Shown here piece after piece: positions 23,410 to 34,440 of a stretch of DNA of 64,000 bases. Within the stretch, counting starts at the first letter, position 1. Every line of letters starts with the position of its first letter. The stretch is from Lutjanus erythropterus. Lineage: Eukaryota > Chordata > Actinopteri > Lutjaniformes > Lutjanidae. The stretch lies in contig CM034613.1 in the NCBI GenBank assembly GCA_020091685.1, forward strand, positions 11,378,331 through 11,442,330. The letters are read 5' to 3'. A program made the position numbers and the translations under genes. Below the pieces are notes generated by a model. The model searched no databases and was not told the origin of the DNA. It saw nothing but the letters and a program-made list of their open reading frames with translations.

Positions 23410-23990
23410 TGAAATTTCATGGTGCAACATTTTAGAAATCACCTTCTTACTGAGAGTTAGATGAGAAGATACTGCTCACACGTCGGCACATATATATGTT
23501 ATGCATGAAGCTAAACCCAGAAGACATTAAGCTTAGCTTAGCACAAGGACTGTAAACAGGGAAAGACAGCTAGTGTTGTTTTGTAGAATGATAGCAAAAT
23601 CCACCTACTAGCACCTCTAAAGCTCACTAATAAACATCTTTTATCAAACACTCCCAGGCTAGCTGTTTCTACCTGTCGCCAGTCATTATGCTAAGCACTT
23701 GTAGGAAAATGCTAAATGTGATCAAATCACATCAGTATCAGCTGCCAAACAACATCTTCCTCAACCAAAGAAAAAAATAAATTCCTAGCAAATTTTAGGA
23801 CATCACAGTGATTACATTGTGTTTCTCTTTCAGATATTATTTGAAAGATCTATACAAAGATATTAGTTAAATATAAAGCTATTGCTAGGAGATGATTAGC
23901 TTAGCACAAAGATTGGAAGTGGAAAAAAATAGTAATTTCATAAAAATTCTCACCTGGGTTGGATGAACACCTCTGACATTTACTTAGCTA
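23410..23990. repeat. Interspersed repeat family C (TTAGCTTAGCACAA), one or two copies
   Basis: Contains AAGCTTAGCTTAGCACAAGG, AGCACCTCTAAAGCTCACTAA and CCAGTCATTATGCTAAGC, then a second TTAGCTTAGCACAAAGATTGG at 23899-23919. I recognise this combination from teleost genomes. The second block suggests a nested or duplicated copy. Confidence 0.6.
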
Positions 23991-25049
23991 TGTGCCTAAT
24001 TGGTGCACAGTCCACACAAAAAAGGTATATTTTTATTCCAGCTTAAAAATTCACAACACTGGCCTTCACACTGGTGATCTGTGAATTTTTCTCCTCTATG
24101 TATCAGCCTCAAAAATCTCATATCAGTTTGACTCTAGAAAATACTGATGTTTTTTTCTGTACTTTTGAACCTTTAAATCTCAGATACTAGACTTTCCTAC
24201 AAGCACCTGAACGCACCACATAGGCTCTAAGCTCAGTGAAACATCTGAAAGTCTCCGGCTGCCTCGAAAGTAGGGCTACTGTCAGAAACTGAACTAAATA
24301 GTAAAGTAATCGTGACTTGTGCTGTTGTGTGTACACAAGTGTGTACATATCTGTGCAGATGCAGATGAGAAGACCGTGAGAGATGCATCAGCTCGACAGC
24401 ACTGCGAGGGACTCTAGGGTCTTTACTGAGCAGCTGACGGCACTACATCCAGTCTCATGTTGTTTTCCTACTCAACTCCAAATTTGATCAAATGGTGCGA
24501 TGGTGCTCAGGAAGTGGCGGAGAGTTTGGTGCGATCAAACATACATTTAGACTAATGTACACACTGACAGACGGAGTGAAAAACACCTGAGGGAGACGCA
24601 CACAGACACACACATACTGCAGAACTATATTCACCTCCCTCCCATCCTGCTTCAATCGAATCAACTCTTATCAAATCCAATCAGACCCACTGAGGTGTTT
24701 CATTTGGAGTCGAGCGGCAGAGTAGATTATGCACACGGGCGAAAGAGAATGAATCAAAGTGTGTATGTATGTGTGTGCATACAAAATCGTGTGCATACCC
24801 ACGTGTTTGTGCATGTGTGTGCTTCAGCAGTCCATCTGCACTGTCGCTGTTTGTGTGGCTCTGCCCGTCTGTGTAGGCTTAGGTGTACCGCATGTGTGTG
24901 TGTGGATCATTTCATCCATTATTCTTGTTACTGTGAAACACTGCCAGTCACACAGATTGGGCTTACGAAACACAGCTGTGTTAAGGCAGGTGACAACCCC
25001 GCTGCTCCCTTGATCCATAAACCAACAGCATCACTCACAGTTTGGGTTT
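23991..25049. other. Non-coding stretch, no gene seen
   Basis: A 129-codon plus frame at 24695-25084 is driven by TGTGTG-rich DNA and has no motif. No exon is supported. Confidence 0.5.
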
Positions 25050-25160
25050 TGGATAGTTTGGATTATTTGAAGGGCATTTTGTGAGGTACCTATCGATAAT
25101 CAGTGTAATACCTATAGTTGATGGTCATCGACACTCCCACAGCCTTGACACTCGACACAG
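25050..25160 (+). repeat. Interspersed repeat family E, 5' fragment
   Basis: TGGATAGTTTGGATTAT, TGAGGTACCTATCGATAATCAG and TGTAATACCTATAGTTGATGG match the left part of the copies at 15515 and 62464. The rest is missing, and the Tc1-like element B starts about 30 bp further on. Confidence 0.65.
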
Positions 25161-25187
25161 CCTTTTCCAAACAAAACCCACCATTTT

Positions 25188-25770
25188 ACAACCCCAGTTC
25201 TAAAAAAGTTGGGACGGTGTAGCTAAATAAAAACAAAAAGCGATGATTTGCAAATAATTTTTGACCTACATTCAATTGAGTGTAGTACAAAGGCATAACA
25301 TTTTATGCTCAAACTGATAAACTTCATTGCATTTTGTTTTATGTGAATATACACTCATTCTGAATTTGATTTCTGGGGGGAAAAAAAAGTTTGCACAGGT
25401 GCAACAATGACTGGGAAAGTTATGCCATATTCAAAAAACATGTTTGAAACATTCCACAGGTAAATAAGTTAATTAGAAACAAATGATAGCGTCTTGATTG
25501 GGTATAAAAGGGCCATCCTCCAAAGGATGGCACAAGGTTCACAACTTTGTAAAAAACTGACAGCAAGTAGTCCAACACTTTAAAAACAAGCTTTCTCAAT
25601 GCGCAATTGCAATTGCAAGGAATTTAGTGATTTCACCATCTACAATCCATAACATCATTAAAAGATGCAGAGAATCCAGAGAAATCTCTGCGAATAAATG
25701 GCAAGGCTGAAAACCATCACTGAATGCCTGTGACCTTTGACCCCTCAGTTGGTACTGCATTAAAAACCCT
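25188..25770 (+). mobile_element. Decayed Tc1-like transposon B, 5' part
   Basis: Begins ACAACCCCAGTTCTAAAAAA followed by GTTGGGACG, the left end of the same family as copy A. It continues with the family's left untranslated region (GGGTATAAAAGGGCCATCC) and the start of the transposase region (CATCTACAATCCATAACATC, AATGCCTGTGACCTTTGACC, shared with copy A at 9109 and 9184). It stops abruptly near 25770 before the catalytic region. No product is possible. Confidence 0.82.
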
Positions 25771-26269
25771 TCTTACCTTGTCCACAGGAACACATTGTTT
25801 AGCTTCCCACACCTGTACTCCTGCTGATCCTCCAAACTGGGGCCCAACCTCGATCTACTGTAGGTAAAACACTGACTATGAACAGGTCCCTCATACAACG
25901 TCACTTCATAAAATCTAAACTATCCTTTTAAGTCTTACCCTTTTACATCCTCACTAAACCTGTTGATGCACTGCTGCTCCATCCCAAAAGAGGAAATCTG
26001 AAAACTCTGCAGCATGTTGCACTAAAAGGATGTAATTACAACGCAGAGCAGATAAACAGCAGTGGAGGCGAGCATTGAAAAGTATCTTTTTGCTGGTGTG
26101 GGCGTCACTTGTAGCACAGCAACCAACCATCCACGCAACCAAGCAGTTGCCGGAGGGATTAAATCTGTGTTGTTGTTTTTTTTTGTTTTTTTCAGTGTGT
26201 CCATGTGTCTGTGGATGGAGAGAGGAAGGCTTAACCTTTGTGGCATTGGGGGAATTCAAAATAAATCGC
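25771..26269. other. Non-coding stretch, no gene seen
   Basis: Frames on both strands at 25954-26334 overlap one another and carry no motif. The T-rich run at 26176-26191 inflates them. Confidence 0.5.
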
Positions 26270-26480
26270 TGCAATTGCTTCACACAGACGAGCACCATAT
26301 CAAGGTAAATCTCCCCTTAAGGTTAAAAGCCTGATAAGTCGTGACAAGCTGCTCATTTCCTCTTCCAAGAAACATATGCATGGTTTTAAATGCTATTTTC
26401 CAAGTAAACATCAACACAATCATCTTGCCAAATACATTAATCTGCAAATTAAGTGCTGCATAGTTATACACTGTTGGCTC
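26270..26480. other. Candidate conserved non-coding element
   Basis: Repeat-free DNA with octamer- and homeodomain-like cores (ACATATGCATGGTTTTAAAT, ACATTAATCTGCAAATTAAG) and CACCATATCAAGG. No coding frame of interest. Texture-based call only. Confidence 0.28.
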
Positions 26481-28679
26481 GTGGGTGGTGTTGGACGACA
26501 GAACCCACCTAACAGGAGCACCTGGAACGTATCTAGAATCTGAAATCTGTGACAGTGATTATAACTGGTGATGTAACTGGAAATGCTCACCGTTTGCCCA
26601 GTCCTACTCCGTCCTGTTCGCAGTATCACTTCCTGTGACCCCAATGACAGAGACATCAGGCTGAGGTGTCCTGATGCTCCACCTGATATATAGTTGTGAG
26701 TATCAGAGACGCACATCACTCTCTGAGTTTACAATTTAAGACAATGGAAAGACTAACAAACATGGTTTTAGTGAGTTTTTACGTTTTTTGTGGAGTTTGA
26801 ATGAAGCGTGTTTTAAAAAAAGTTAATGAGTCAATTAAAGAGAGAAACTTGAACTCATAAGGTATATGGTTGTATGTCACTTTGTGAGTTTATTTTGTTT
26901 AGTGAGTATAGTGAATGTACACAGTGTACATAACATAGTGAATTCATTGCTTGCACACACCTCCCAGCTGAGACTTCAGAGGTGGGAGGGAGGATGAATA
27001 TGAATATATCGCCAGATGCAGATGGATGGGCTGACAGTGGTCGGTTGGAAAATTTTTATCATATGACCCAACCTTACTCGCATTGTACAAGTTTATAACC
27101 TGCTCTGCTGTAATACTGCACGGCTCTGCGAACAATGACACAGCTAAAAATGACTGAGGCTCAGCTCAGGGCCTTCTCAACTGATGATTCACATCGCTGA
27201 AGTTTAAATCCAGTCAGGGTCAATGGGAATCAAAGCCTTTGAGACAAATACTCGATTAAACATTAAGGATTTATGTACTCAGCCTCCATATAAACTGGTA
27301 GTTTGGCAACCTTTTCATTTATTACAATGCACTGGTAACAGTTAAAAAAAAACAAACAGTGGTAGACAGACATTAATAGAAAAGAATTACGTAATTTATT
27401 AGATCACCTGTCTATTTGTAGTCAGAGGATTACTCCATAATGTTATCAACCTCTGCATCACTTCAAGCTTTGCATTTGCTCCGGGCTGCAGGATTACAAT
27501 GCAAACTTAGCTGCATGTTCTAACCGGACATTGTTCTGCGTGTTACGTGTCCATAATGTGTGCATTTGTTTACTTTCAGAAACATTTTCCTGTGGAGTTA
27601 TAAAGTGTCATCTGCAAAACAGTTTAATCTGTAAATGGTTACCTCGAGCAGAGCTGAGGAAAGTGGGCAGCAGCAGAAGACGATGTAATCGAGCAGCAGA
27701 TTACAGGCAGTGATGTAATGCAGCGTTGATGACAGCGTCCCTCTGTAACTCATAGCTTCCTGAGAGCCTGGCGCACACATGGTGAAAGTAAACAAACGCG
27801 CAGCAGGGGGAGAGATGGGAAACAAAAGGCCGGGATGGTCTGACAGTGATATATCTGTTCCCTCTGTGTACCAGGAGGCATGTCAGAGGATCCACTGCTG
27901 CAGGAAGTGATCCTTTCAGAGTGACGGCGAGACTGAAAAACACGGCCTGTTTTCATGATATCCGAGTCCCTGCTTCGGGGGCCACACGCATTTGTGTTGG
28001 TTTTGAGCATGATGTGATTTTAATTACCCAGTCTGCTGTGTTGGCACGCATTGTTGTCAGATCAGGCTGATACTGGGCTTTATTAAATATCAGCCTGTCA
28101 GTGTCGTCCAGAGCTGATGCAGTGGAGGTTAGTCTGGGTCTCATGATGATATAAAGGCTTTTTCTGAGACTTTTCTACACTGAGAGCAATTCAACAATAC
28201 CCCAAATCCTAACAGTAATAAAAAATTAGATTAAAAGAACACTGGCAGTGAATAGAGAGAGCTACCTTTGGGTGTAGAAGTTGACTGTAGTGTTACAAAA
28301 AAAACATACAAAACCAAAATCCATAGCTCTCATTAGATCGATTTAAATTTTCATTTGTGCACAATGTGTCAGATGTCGACAGTGAAAATTGAGTTATTAC
28401 ATTTTAAAGGTTATTTTCAGTCAAACAGTAGCATCAGTGGTAGCTGGCTACATTAGCTGGACTGACCTGTGAAGAGTTTCATACAGACTTATTGCAGTTT
28501 ACTGACTTCATGTGCAAATGTCTTTTGTTGTTTTCTTTTTGCTAACAATTTGTGATGCTAAAGCTAGCTATGTCAAGAAACAGCAGCAGGAACAGATGAA
28601 GTAGTGTACAGACTTTGAGTTTTAGCCCTAACTCCAGTAACAGCAATGTAGGGTTGTCGGTCAGTCTTGGCTGACACAC
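26481..28679. other. Non-coding stretch, no gene seen
   Basis: Frames clustered at 27598-28144 on both strands are somewhat GC-richer but have no recognisable motif or consistent splice structure. No repeat family identified. Confidence 0.45.
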
Positions 28680-28880
28680 CTTTTTGAACTGAAATGTCTC
28701 AACAGCTGTTGGATGGACTGCCATGAAATTTTGTGGAGACCCAGATGGTCCTGAGAGGACAAATCCTACTGAATTTGGTTATTCTCTGACTCCTCTGGCA
28801 CCACCAAGAGGTTGACATTTTTTGCTTTTTTTCTTGACAACTATGAGATGAATTTGCCACAATACAAATATCCATGGTTC
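28680..28880 (+). repeat. Interspersed repeat family F, copy 2
   Basis: GAAATGTCTCAACAGCTG, GGACTGCCATGAAATTTTGT and CACCACCAAGAGGTTGACAT follow the family order seen in reverse at 17690-17920. Confidence 0.68.
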
Positions 28881-29494
28881 TGCAAGCCTTGCAAATGGTG
28901 TAGTTTTAATATTCTTACTTAACTGTTTGTTCATGTAGGTCTATAAATATGATGTTTCAATCATGCTTTAGTCTTGCTTCATAGGGGAAAGCCATTTAAA
29001 ATCATTATTCATCCCTGAGCTTGGAAAAAGAAAAAGAAAAATCATGATTCATCTTTATTTTTGGCCATTTCGTCCAGCCCTAATTTTGCAAGAAGTCAGT
29101 GAGCTAACCAACATATGCTGGTGTTTACCACCCTGTTCAGTCTGTGATGTTTCATACCAGATGAAACCAAGAGGGAGGGGAGAGGAAGAGGATCAGATGT
29201 TGGTGAGTCCAGTTTTGTCTGAGCAGAGTTTCCATTCCTCATTTCCCTGTGGTTGCAGAAGTGACCGTACTCAACACCAGACTTTTGTTTTGGGTAAACT
29301 TTAGTGAATTTATGGGTTTCAGTTCTCGGCGAAGACATGCTCTTCCTTACATACTAAAAATAACATTATTCACGCGTAAGATTTTTGTTGTTGGGCAGAA
29401 AACAATGATTACAAGCAGCTTCCTATGGTTATGGTGAAGTTATGATTGTCTATCGTCTGTAATGTGTGACAATCAACAGCTTGCTGACAAGAGA
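28881..29494. other. Non-coding stretch, no gene seen
   Basis: Short frames without motifs on both strands. Nothing is called. Confidence 0.45.
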
Positions 29495-29770
29495 GTCGAT
29501 AAAGTCCATGTAAAAGAAAAAAAAACTGGCATGTTTGTCGTTTGTTTTGATTGTTTCAAGTTCCACCAGTTTAACACCGATCTTCCCGAGAACTGTGTTT
29601 GACTCAGCGCCTGCAAACAGCCAACCACAAACATTCCCCTGGCGGTGGTGGAGGGACAACCGACACCACCGACACGCACACAGAGGAAGTGAACCCGAGA
29701 GAGGAAGCGCATTTCTGCTGCGCTGCCCAGTTTTTTTTTTTTCTTTCTCCGTCCGAGAAGACAGATCGAT

Positions 29771-29817
29771 ATGGATAAGAGAGGAGAGGAGACCGGCTCC
29801 CAAAAAGCTGAGTCAAG
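29771..29817 (+). CDS. Possible tiny first coding exon (speculative)
   Basis: An ATG in good purine context is followed by 47 bases reading M-D-K-R-G-E-E-T-G-S-Q-K-A-E-S, ending at AAG|GTACAC, a plausible donor. Upstream 29560-29760 is GC-richer than its surroundings and CpG-bearing, as at some fish promoters. The charged, short first exon resembles the leading exons of some teleost NLR-like immune genes, but no NACHT, leucine-rich or other downstream exon was seen in the following 34 kb. A 145-codon frame overlapping here runs into CA and tandem repeats. It may well be chance. No function is claimed. Confidence 0.15.
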
Positions 29818-29849
29818 GTACACACACTCTCTCTCTTTCACACACACAC

Positions 29850-30242
29850 ACTTGCATACTTGTGAGGACCATAGCCCCTAATAATCACAACTATGAGCTA
29901 AACCCCATTTGCCTTGATGTGAACCTAAAACTAAATCTGATCTTTTCCCTTAAACCAGGCCTTAACCCCTAAAAGGTCCTCTTGAGGGCAGAATGTCCCG
30001 ATTTGTCAAACGTGTACTCATAAACCTGCAGAAATACACACATTTAAAATGGCGAGGACCCTAGGCCCCTAATCATCACAACTACATCATAAACCCCCTT
30101 ACCCTAATGTTAACCTAAAACTAAATCTTGTCCCTAAAACCAGGCCATAACCCCGAAACAGCCCTTTCTAGGGCAAAATATCCCCATGTTTCAATGATGT
30201 CCTCAAAGGCCTGCAAGAATACACAATCATCACAACTACATG

Positions 30243-30280
<38 letters not shown>

Positions 30281-30545
30281 AATGCCTGAATGTTAACCGA
30301 AAAACTAAAACTAAATGTTGTCGGTAAAAAGCTTAACCCAGGAATGTCCTTCTTGAGAGCATAATATTCCCACGTTTGCACTTGTGTACTGGTGAGGACC
30401 CTAGCCCGTGACCATCATAACTACATGGTAACCCCACTGTGCTAATGTTAACCTTAAACTAAATCTTACCACATCTTACCCTGAAACAGTGCATTCAAGG
30501 TCAAACCCCCCCCCCTTTTCAAACTGTCCTTAGAAACATGCAAGA
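29850..30545 (+). repeat. Four-unit degenerate tandem array, period about 150-190 bp
   Basis: Units near 29850-30040, 30041-30225, 30226-30370 and 30371-30545 each contain GAGGACC-TAG-CCC, AATCATCACAACTACAT, TGTTAACCTAAAACTAAATC, AACCAGGCC and a C-rich TATTCCCA/GTCCC end. Copies are diverged. The third contains a (CA)n run (30246-30279) in place of part of the unit. The first lies right after CA-rich DNA at 29840. Non-coding. Confidence 0.82.
30246..30279. repeat. (CA)n microsatellite inside the tandem array
   Basis: Pure CA run of about 17 units between TGGTAA and CAATGCC, embedded in a unit of the 29850-30545 array. Confidence 0.95.
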
Positions 30546-31971
30546 GGAAACTCATTCAACGCACAGATTACTGTTGCTAACACTCTAAACTTGACAAGAA
30601 TTAACTTCTCTTTCAGAAATTTAAAGGAATTTGCAGTTACTGTTTCAATAAAACAACTCTTCTCTATTCTGCTGTGCTGGGATTGTTTAACAGCTTGTAA
30701 AAGTGCCCACTGTGGAGGGATAATATGACTGGAATGCAGCCTTACAGGAAATGGACAGACAGCTGCCATACTATACAAGTGTCACACACGACGGCAAAGA
30801 AGACACTGATTAAACATATGCACAGACTGTAAATTGCATCAAGTGTCTCAGTTGACTGAAACAACTGGTCACTGAACAGAAAACGATTAGCAGTTGCACT
30901 GATTTTTTTTTTTTTTTTTTGAAATGCCAAACACTGCCTTGTTCCAGCTTTTCAGTTGTGCAGACCCGGTGAGCTGCCATGACTACTCAATTAATTGATT
31001 AGATGTCAACTGTGCAATTAATCTCCAACTATTTTGCAACTAAACAGGCAATTTGATTATGTAACCTTGGGCTCTGTGACATTACGGCTGTGCGATAAGA
31101 CAGTATACTGTATATTATGCAATGATAGAAATGAGTCCATTGGAGGAGATTTGGCAGCACCGTTACGAACGTGGGAGCTGTCATGTAGTGGCTCTGCTAC
31201 ATATTAGGAGGAGGCCAGGTAGGAAATCGGGGCTGGATCTTCGCGTGATTTTGCAAATTCAACTGCATCGCATGGTAACATAACTTGGACAGCAGCACTG
31301 TTCATCACATTCTCACATGAAGAGAAAGCGACAGTTGTTGGCGGTAATGCAGTGACAGGAAAACATGGAAGAGGATAATGAAATTGTAAATACAGAGCAG
31401 GAGGTACTCCGGCCAACCCAGGATGAGGGAGAAGAACTTCACTGTATGGAGGCTCCAAATAAATAATAATAAGAAAATAATCAAATGTGATGAAGTATGT
31501 TACAGCATGGGTATTTTAACTCTGATGGATGTATACCAATATGTTGATATAAAACTGAGCTACATATATTGCGATAGAAGATTTGGGTAATATCATCCAT
31601 CTCATGTGACACTATGGTTTTCTGAGATTTTATAGCTCATATATATGTACTGCTCTGGTGTAAACCAAGTCTCCTAAAGCCCCCGCATATCAGTGATATC
31701 ATGTAGCCTATATCTTCACTGTAGAGCTTTAGTTTGGAGCCACGTTCACATGCAAAGTGCATATCGTCGTCTGAACTGGGTGTGTCTGGTGTGACGGTGA
31801 ACGGCATGCTGGAGCGTTAGGAGACTTGGATCATACCAGACAAGGAGTGTGGAGGTATTTATGTTTGTTTGTTTTTTTTCTCTCTGTTTGAAAAGTGGTC
31901 ACTATTCACTTCGATTGTTAGGAAGATTTTGAAATGCTGTTTTACTGAGAAACCAAGAAACAAAACGTAAC
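30546..31971. other. Non-coding stretch, no gene seen
   Basis: Contains a T homopolymer (30903-30920) and, at 30985-31075, an AATTAATTGATTAG-rich remnant that may be a worn copy of the GGGCTGCAAC MITE. Nothing else recognised. Confidence 0.45.
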
Positions 31972-32036
31972 CTTCAGTCAGCATGAGGGTGAGTAGAAAT
32001 TGTCATTTTTGGGTGAACTGTCCCTTTAAAAGAGTT
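31972..32036 (+). repeat. Interspersed repeat family G, 3' end fragment
   Basis: AGGGTGAGTAGAAATTGTC and TTTTTGGGTGAACTGTCCCT correspond to the end of a widespread teleost repeat. A related TTTTGGGGTGAACAGTTC end occurs at 53486-53505. Confidence 0.55.
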
Positions 32037-33637
32037 TAGTATTGCAAACTAGGCTCAACTTAAACATTGCTTAAAGGAACTATCATATTTTCTTGATTTT
32101 GAAGGTCCCTCTAGACAAATGTAGTAGTTTTGATGTCATAATAAAAACAGCTTCCTTAAATGTACAACTCACTGTAAACTAACCTGCAAAAATGTAAACG
32201 CAGGCTTGTTTCATCGGATTTTAAGGAGACTCTGACCTAGCAGCAGACATTAAGAATAACGCCATAGAAATAGCCAATCTTCTTGCTGATGGTCTTTTGT
32301 TAACTTATGTAGATCATATAGAAAGCATGAGAAATTTCAGAACAATTAAAAAGAACTTCCTGTAGTAGTATTAATATTTAAATCTGCCATTCTCTTTAAT
32401 GTCCAAAAGCTATTAAACTTATTTTCACCTCTTGAACCATTAAATCCACTTTTTCCTTTACCTTGTTTAAAGTTGCGTTACAAAAACTTGTCTTTTCTGA
32501 GCAAAAAAATTCTCTTGGTTTTAAAAAAAAAAAAGTATTATGGGATTATTTTTGTGACACTGTCAGGATATTAAAACCAGAAAACAAAGAGATGTTTGGT
32601 GATATAAAACTGCCATTGGCCAGAGAGAGGAGTACTAGTCACTCCCACCCCTACAAGCACACATACACACATGTGGTGTTGGCAGGCCAGACACATCCAT
32701 TCATAAAAAGACCCACCCTTTTCCCCATCCGCTCACACACACACACACACACACACAAGCATCCGGGACGGTCACAGGTGGTCGCTGGTGTTTTATTATC
32801 GTCTCTTTAATGAACTGAATTTTGTGTGGCTTTAAAAGTAGGTCAATATCGTCCAAAATAAGTGCACAAATATAAATATAAACTTAAAACATCACAGACA
32901 ACATGATTTATTATGATTCAATTGAAGAACATATAATAATATCAGTAAATTAAGTCTCTATGGGAATATTTGGCTGGGGAAGTAATGAAAAGGGCATTGG
33001 ATACGTGAACGCCTGCAGCGACACTAAACCCAATCCAATTAGTTTAATCAATGGTGTGTTAAATGCCCACTGGAGAATGGGAAATTCACAAACTTCCCAC
33101 ATGACAGTCAAGTTCATGGTTGTGTCGTGACAATGCAACAAAAGTTTTGACCTCAAAGCACATTTTACAGATAGAATTATCGATGACGCGTTTCTATTTT
33201 TTAAATATGTTAATATTTTAAAACTTTTGAGCCATTTTGGCCTAATTTTGGTCAAAATCAGGAAGAAAGTGTGAGTTTCATCAGCAAAATAGTGTAGAAT
33301 AAAGGGCCATGAACGCCCCATTTCTTCAAGTTCACTCTCTCCGTGCATTTAACCCTTTAAATGCCATAAACAATCCGGAAAACTTAATTTTACAGGCAGT
33401 CTGTGAAGTAGGCGAGACTCACACACACACGCACACACAGAGAGATACAGCAATAATGTAACGGTATGCGAGGACGAAATGATCCATGTCTATGAATGGA
33501 GGAGGCTGGCCGATTCCCATCGCGGTCCAGTTAATGAACTACACCCCCTGGAGATGTTTTTTATCTTACAGAAAGCGAAATAAAACGGTTTGCATGTGAT
33601 TTATGCAGTAAAAAGAGAGTTAAACAGACGTACTCAC
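32037..33637. other. Non-coding stretch with CA array and possible conserved element
   Basis: (CA)n at 32734-32757 and an interrupted CA run at 33420-33439. The part 32935-33135 is repeat-free with homeodomain-like cores (CCAATCCAATTAGTTTAATC) and could be conserved regulatory DNA. The 132-codon minus frame at 32950-33348 shows no motif. Confidence 0.35.
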
Positions 33638-34100
33638 CCCGAGCAGCAGCAAAAATGAGTCAGCTACAGACAGGGAGAGAGATGCGGGAGTCTGCGGGAA
33701 GATAATCTCCTCTGGGTGTCACAGAAAGCAGCTCTGCGGGGAGTTTAATTTCGGCCTAAAAAGAGAGGCTGCAGGGAGAAAAAAAAAAGTCCACTCCGTC
33801 CGTCGGTTCACTTTTGCGGCTTCAGTGATGGGTTTGCGTCCGTTTCACCAGCGTGGGGAGACGCGGCCGTGAAGGGGACACGCGTGGGACGAGCTGTCAG
33901 ACAGTGTTTGGAGGTGATAAAAGAGAAACGCCGGGTTCAGGATGGTCGTGATTCCGCTCAGTGTCGGTGTGTCTCGCTGTCCGCCGCTCTGCTCTGTCAC
34001 CGGCTGCTGCTGCTGCTGCTGCTGAAACGTGGAAACGCCTTTTCCTCCCTCCCTCTCTCCCTCTCCCGGTCACGGTTAAGCACGCTGTCTGATTCGTCCA
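33638..34100 (-). promoter_or_regulatory. Candidate promoter and non-coding first exon, minus strand
   Basis: This block is clearly richer in CpG than its surroundings (GACGCGGCCGTG, CCGCCGCTC, GTCCGTCGG). On the minus strand its left edge carries a near-consensus splice donor, CTCGGG|GTGAGTACG, so an exon would end at 33638. No minus-strand ATG lies between the CpG-rich part and the donor, so this exon would be 5' untranslated. A (CAG)7 run on that strand (34003-34023) would lie in or near it. No TATA box was identified. The downstream coding exons would be at lower coordinates, and none was recognised. It could also be a regulatory CpG island without a gene. Confidence 0.4.
34003..34023 (+). 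repeat. (CTG)7 triplet repeat
   Basis: Seven pure CTG units within the CpG-rich block; CAG on the minus strand. A plus-strand frame through it encodes a leucine run, which I regard as a shadow. Confidence 0.93.
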
Positions 34101-34289
34101 GAGATCGTCTATTGGAAACAATGGCGCACTCTTCCAATAAACCACTCCATGAATGAATGACTAGGTGGATAAAAATATGGACAAATGGGAATGAGACATT
34201 GACAACCCCAAGTCGGCCATTTCTTGGAGGGTTACTTTAAAAATGTTTAAAAAAAAGTGAAAAAAAAAAAAAAAAGAAAATAGAAATAT
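34101..34289. other. Non-coding, with an A homopolymer
   Basis: Poly-A at 34260-34276 and nothing else. Confidence 0.5.
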
Positions 34290-34440
34290 TATGTAACTTG
34301 ATTACTTTCTGTGTTGCTAATGCGGTTAATCTGATTACATATTTTTTTATAACTATAATGGGCTGTAGTTACCTTTTTGTTGTATCCTAATTACATAGTC
34401 CGGTTATGAGGAATTCATTACTCCCCAAGCCTGACTGATA
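34290..34440. repeat. Interspersed repeat family B, copy 2
   Basis: Shares TTATAACTATAATGGGCTGTA, AGTTACCTTTTTG, TGTATCCTAATTACAT and ATTACTCCCCAAGCCTGA with the order found at 5146-5262. Confidence 0.6.

Noticed and set aside
33869-34156. 95-codon plus frame with a leucine run across the CpG block
   Set aside because: The leucines come from (CTG)7, there is no family motif, and the donor evidence favours a minus-strand non-coding exon.
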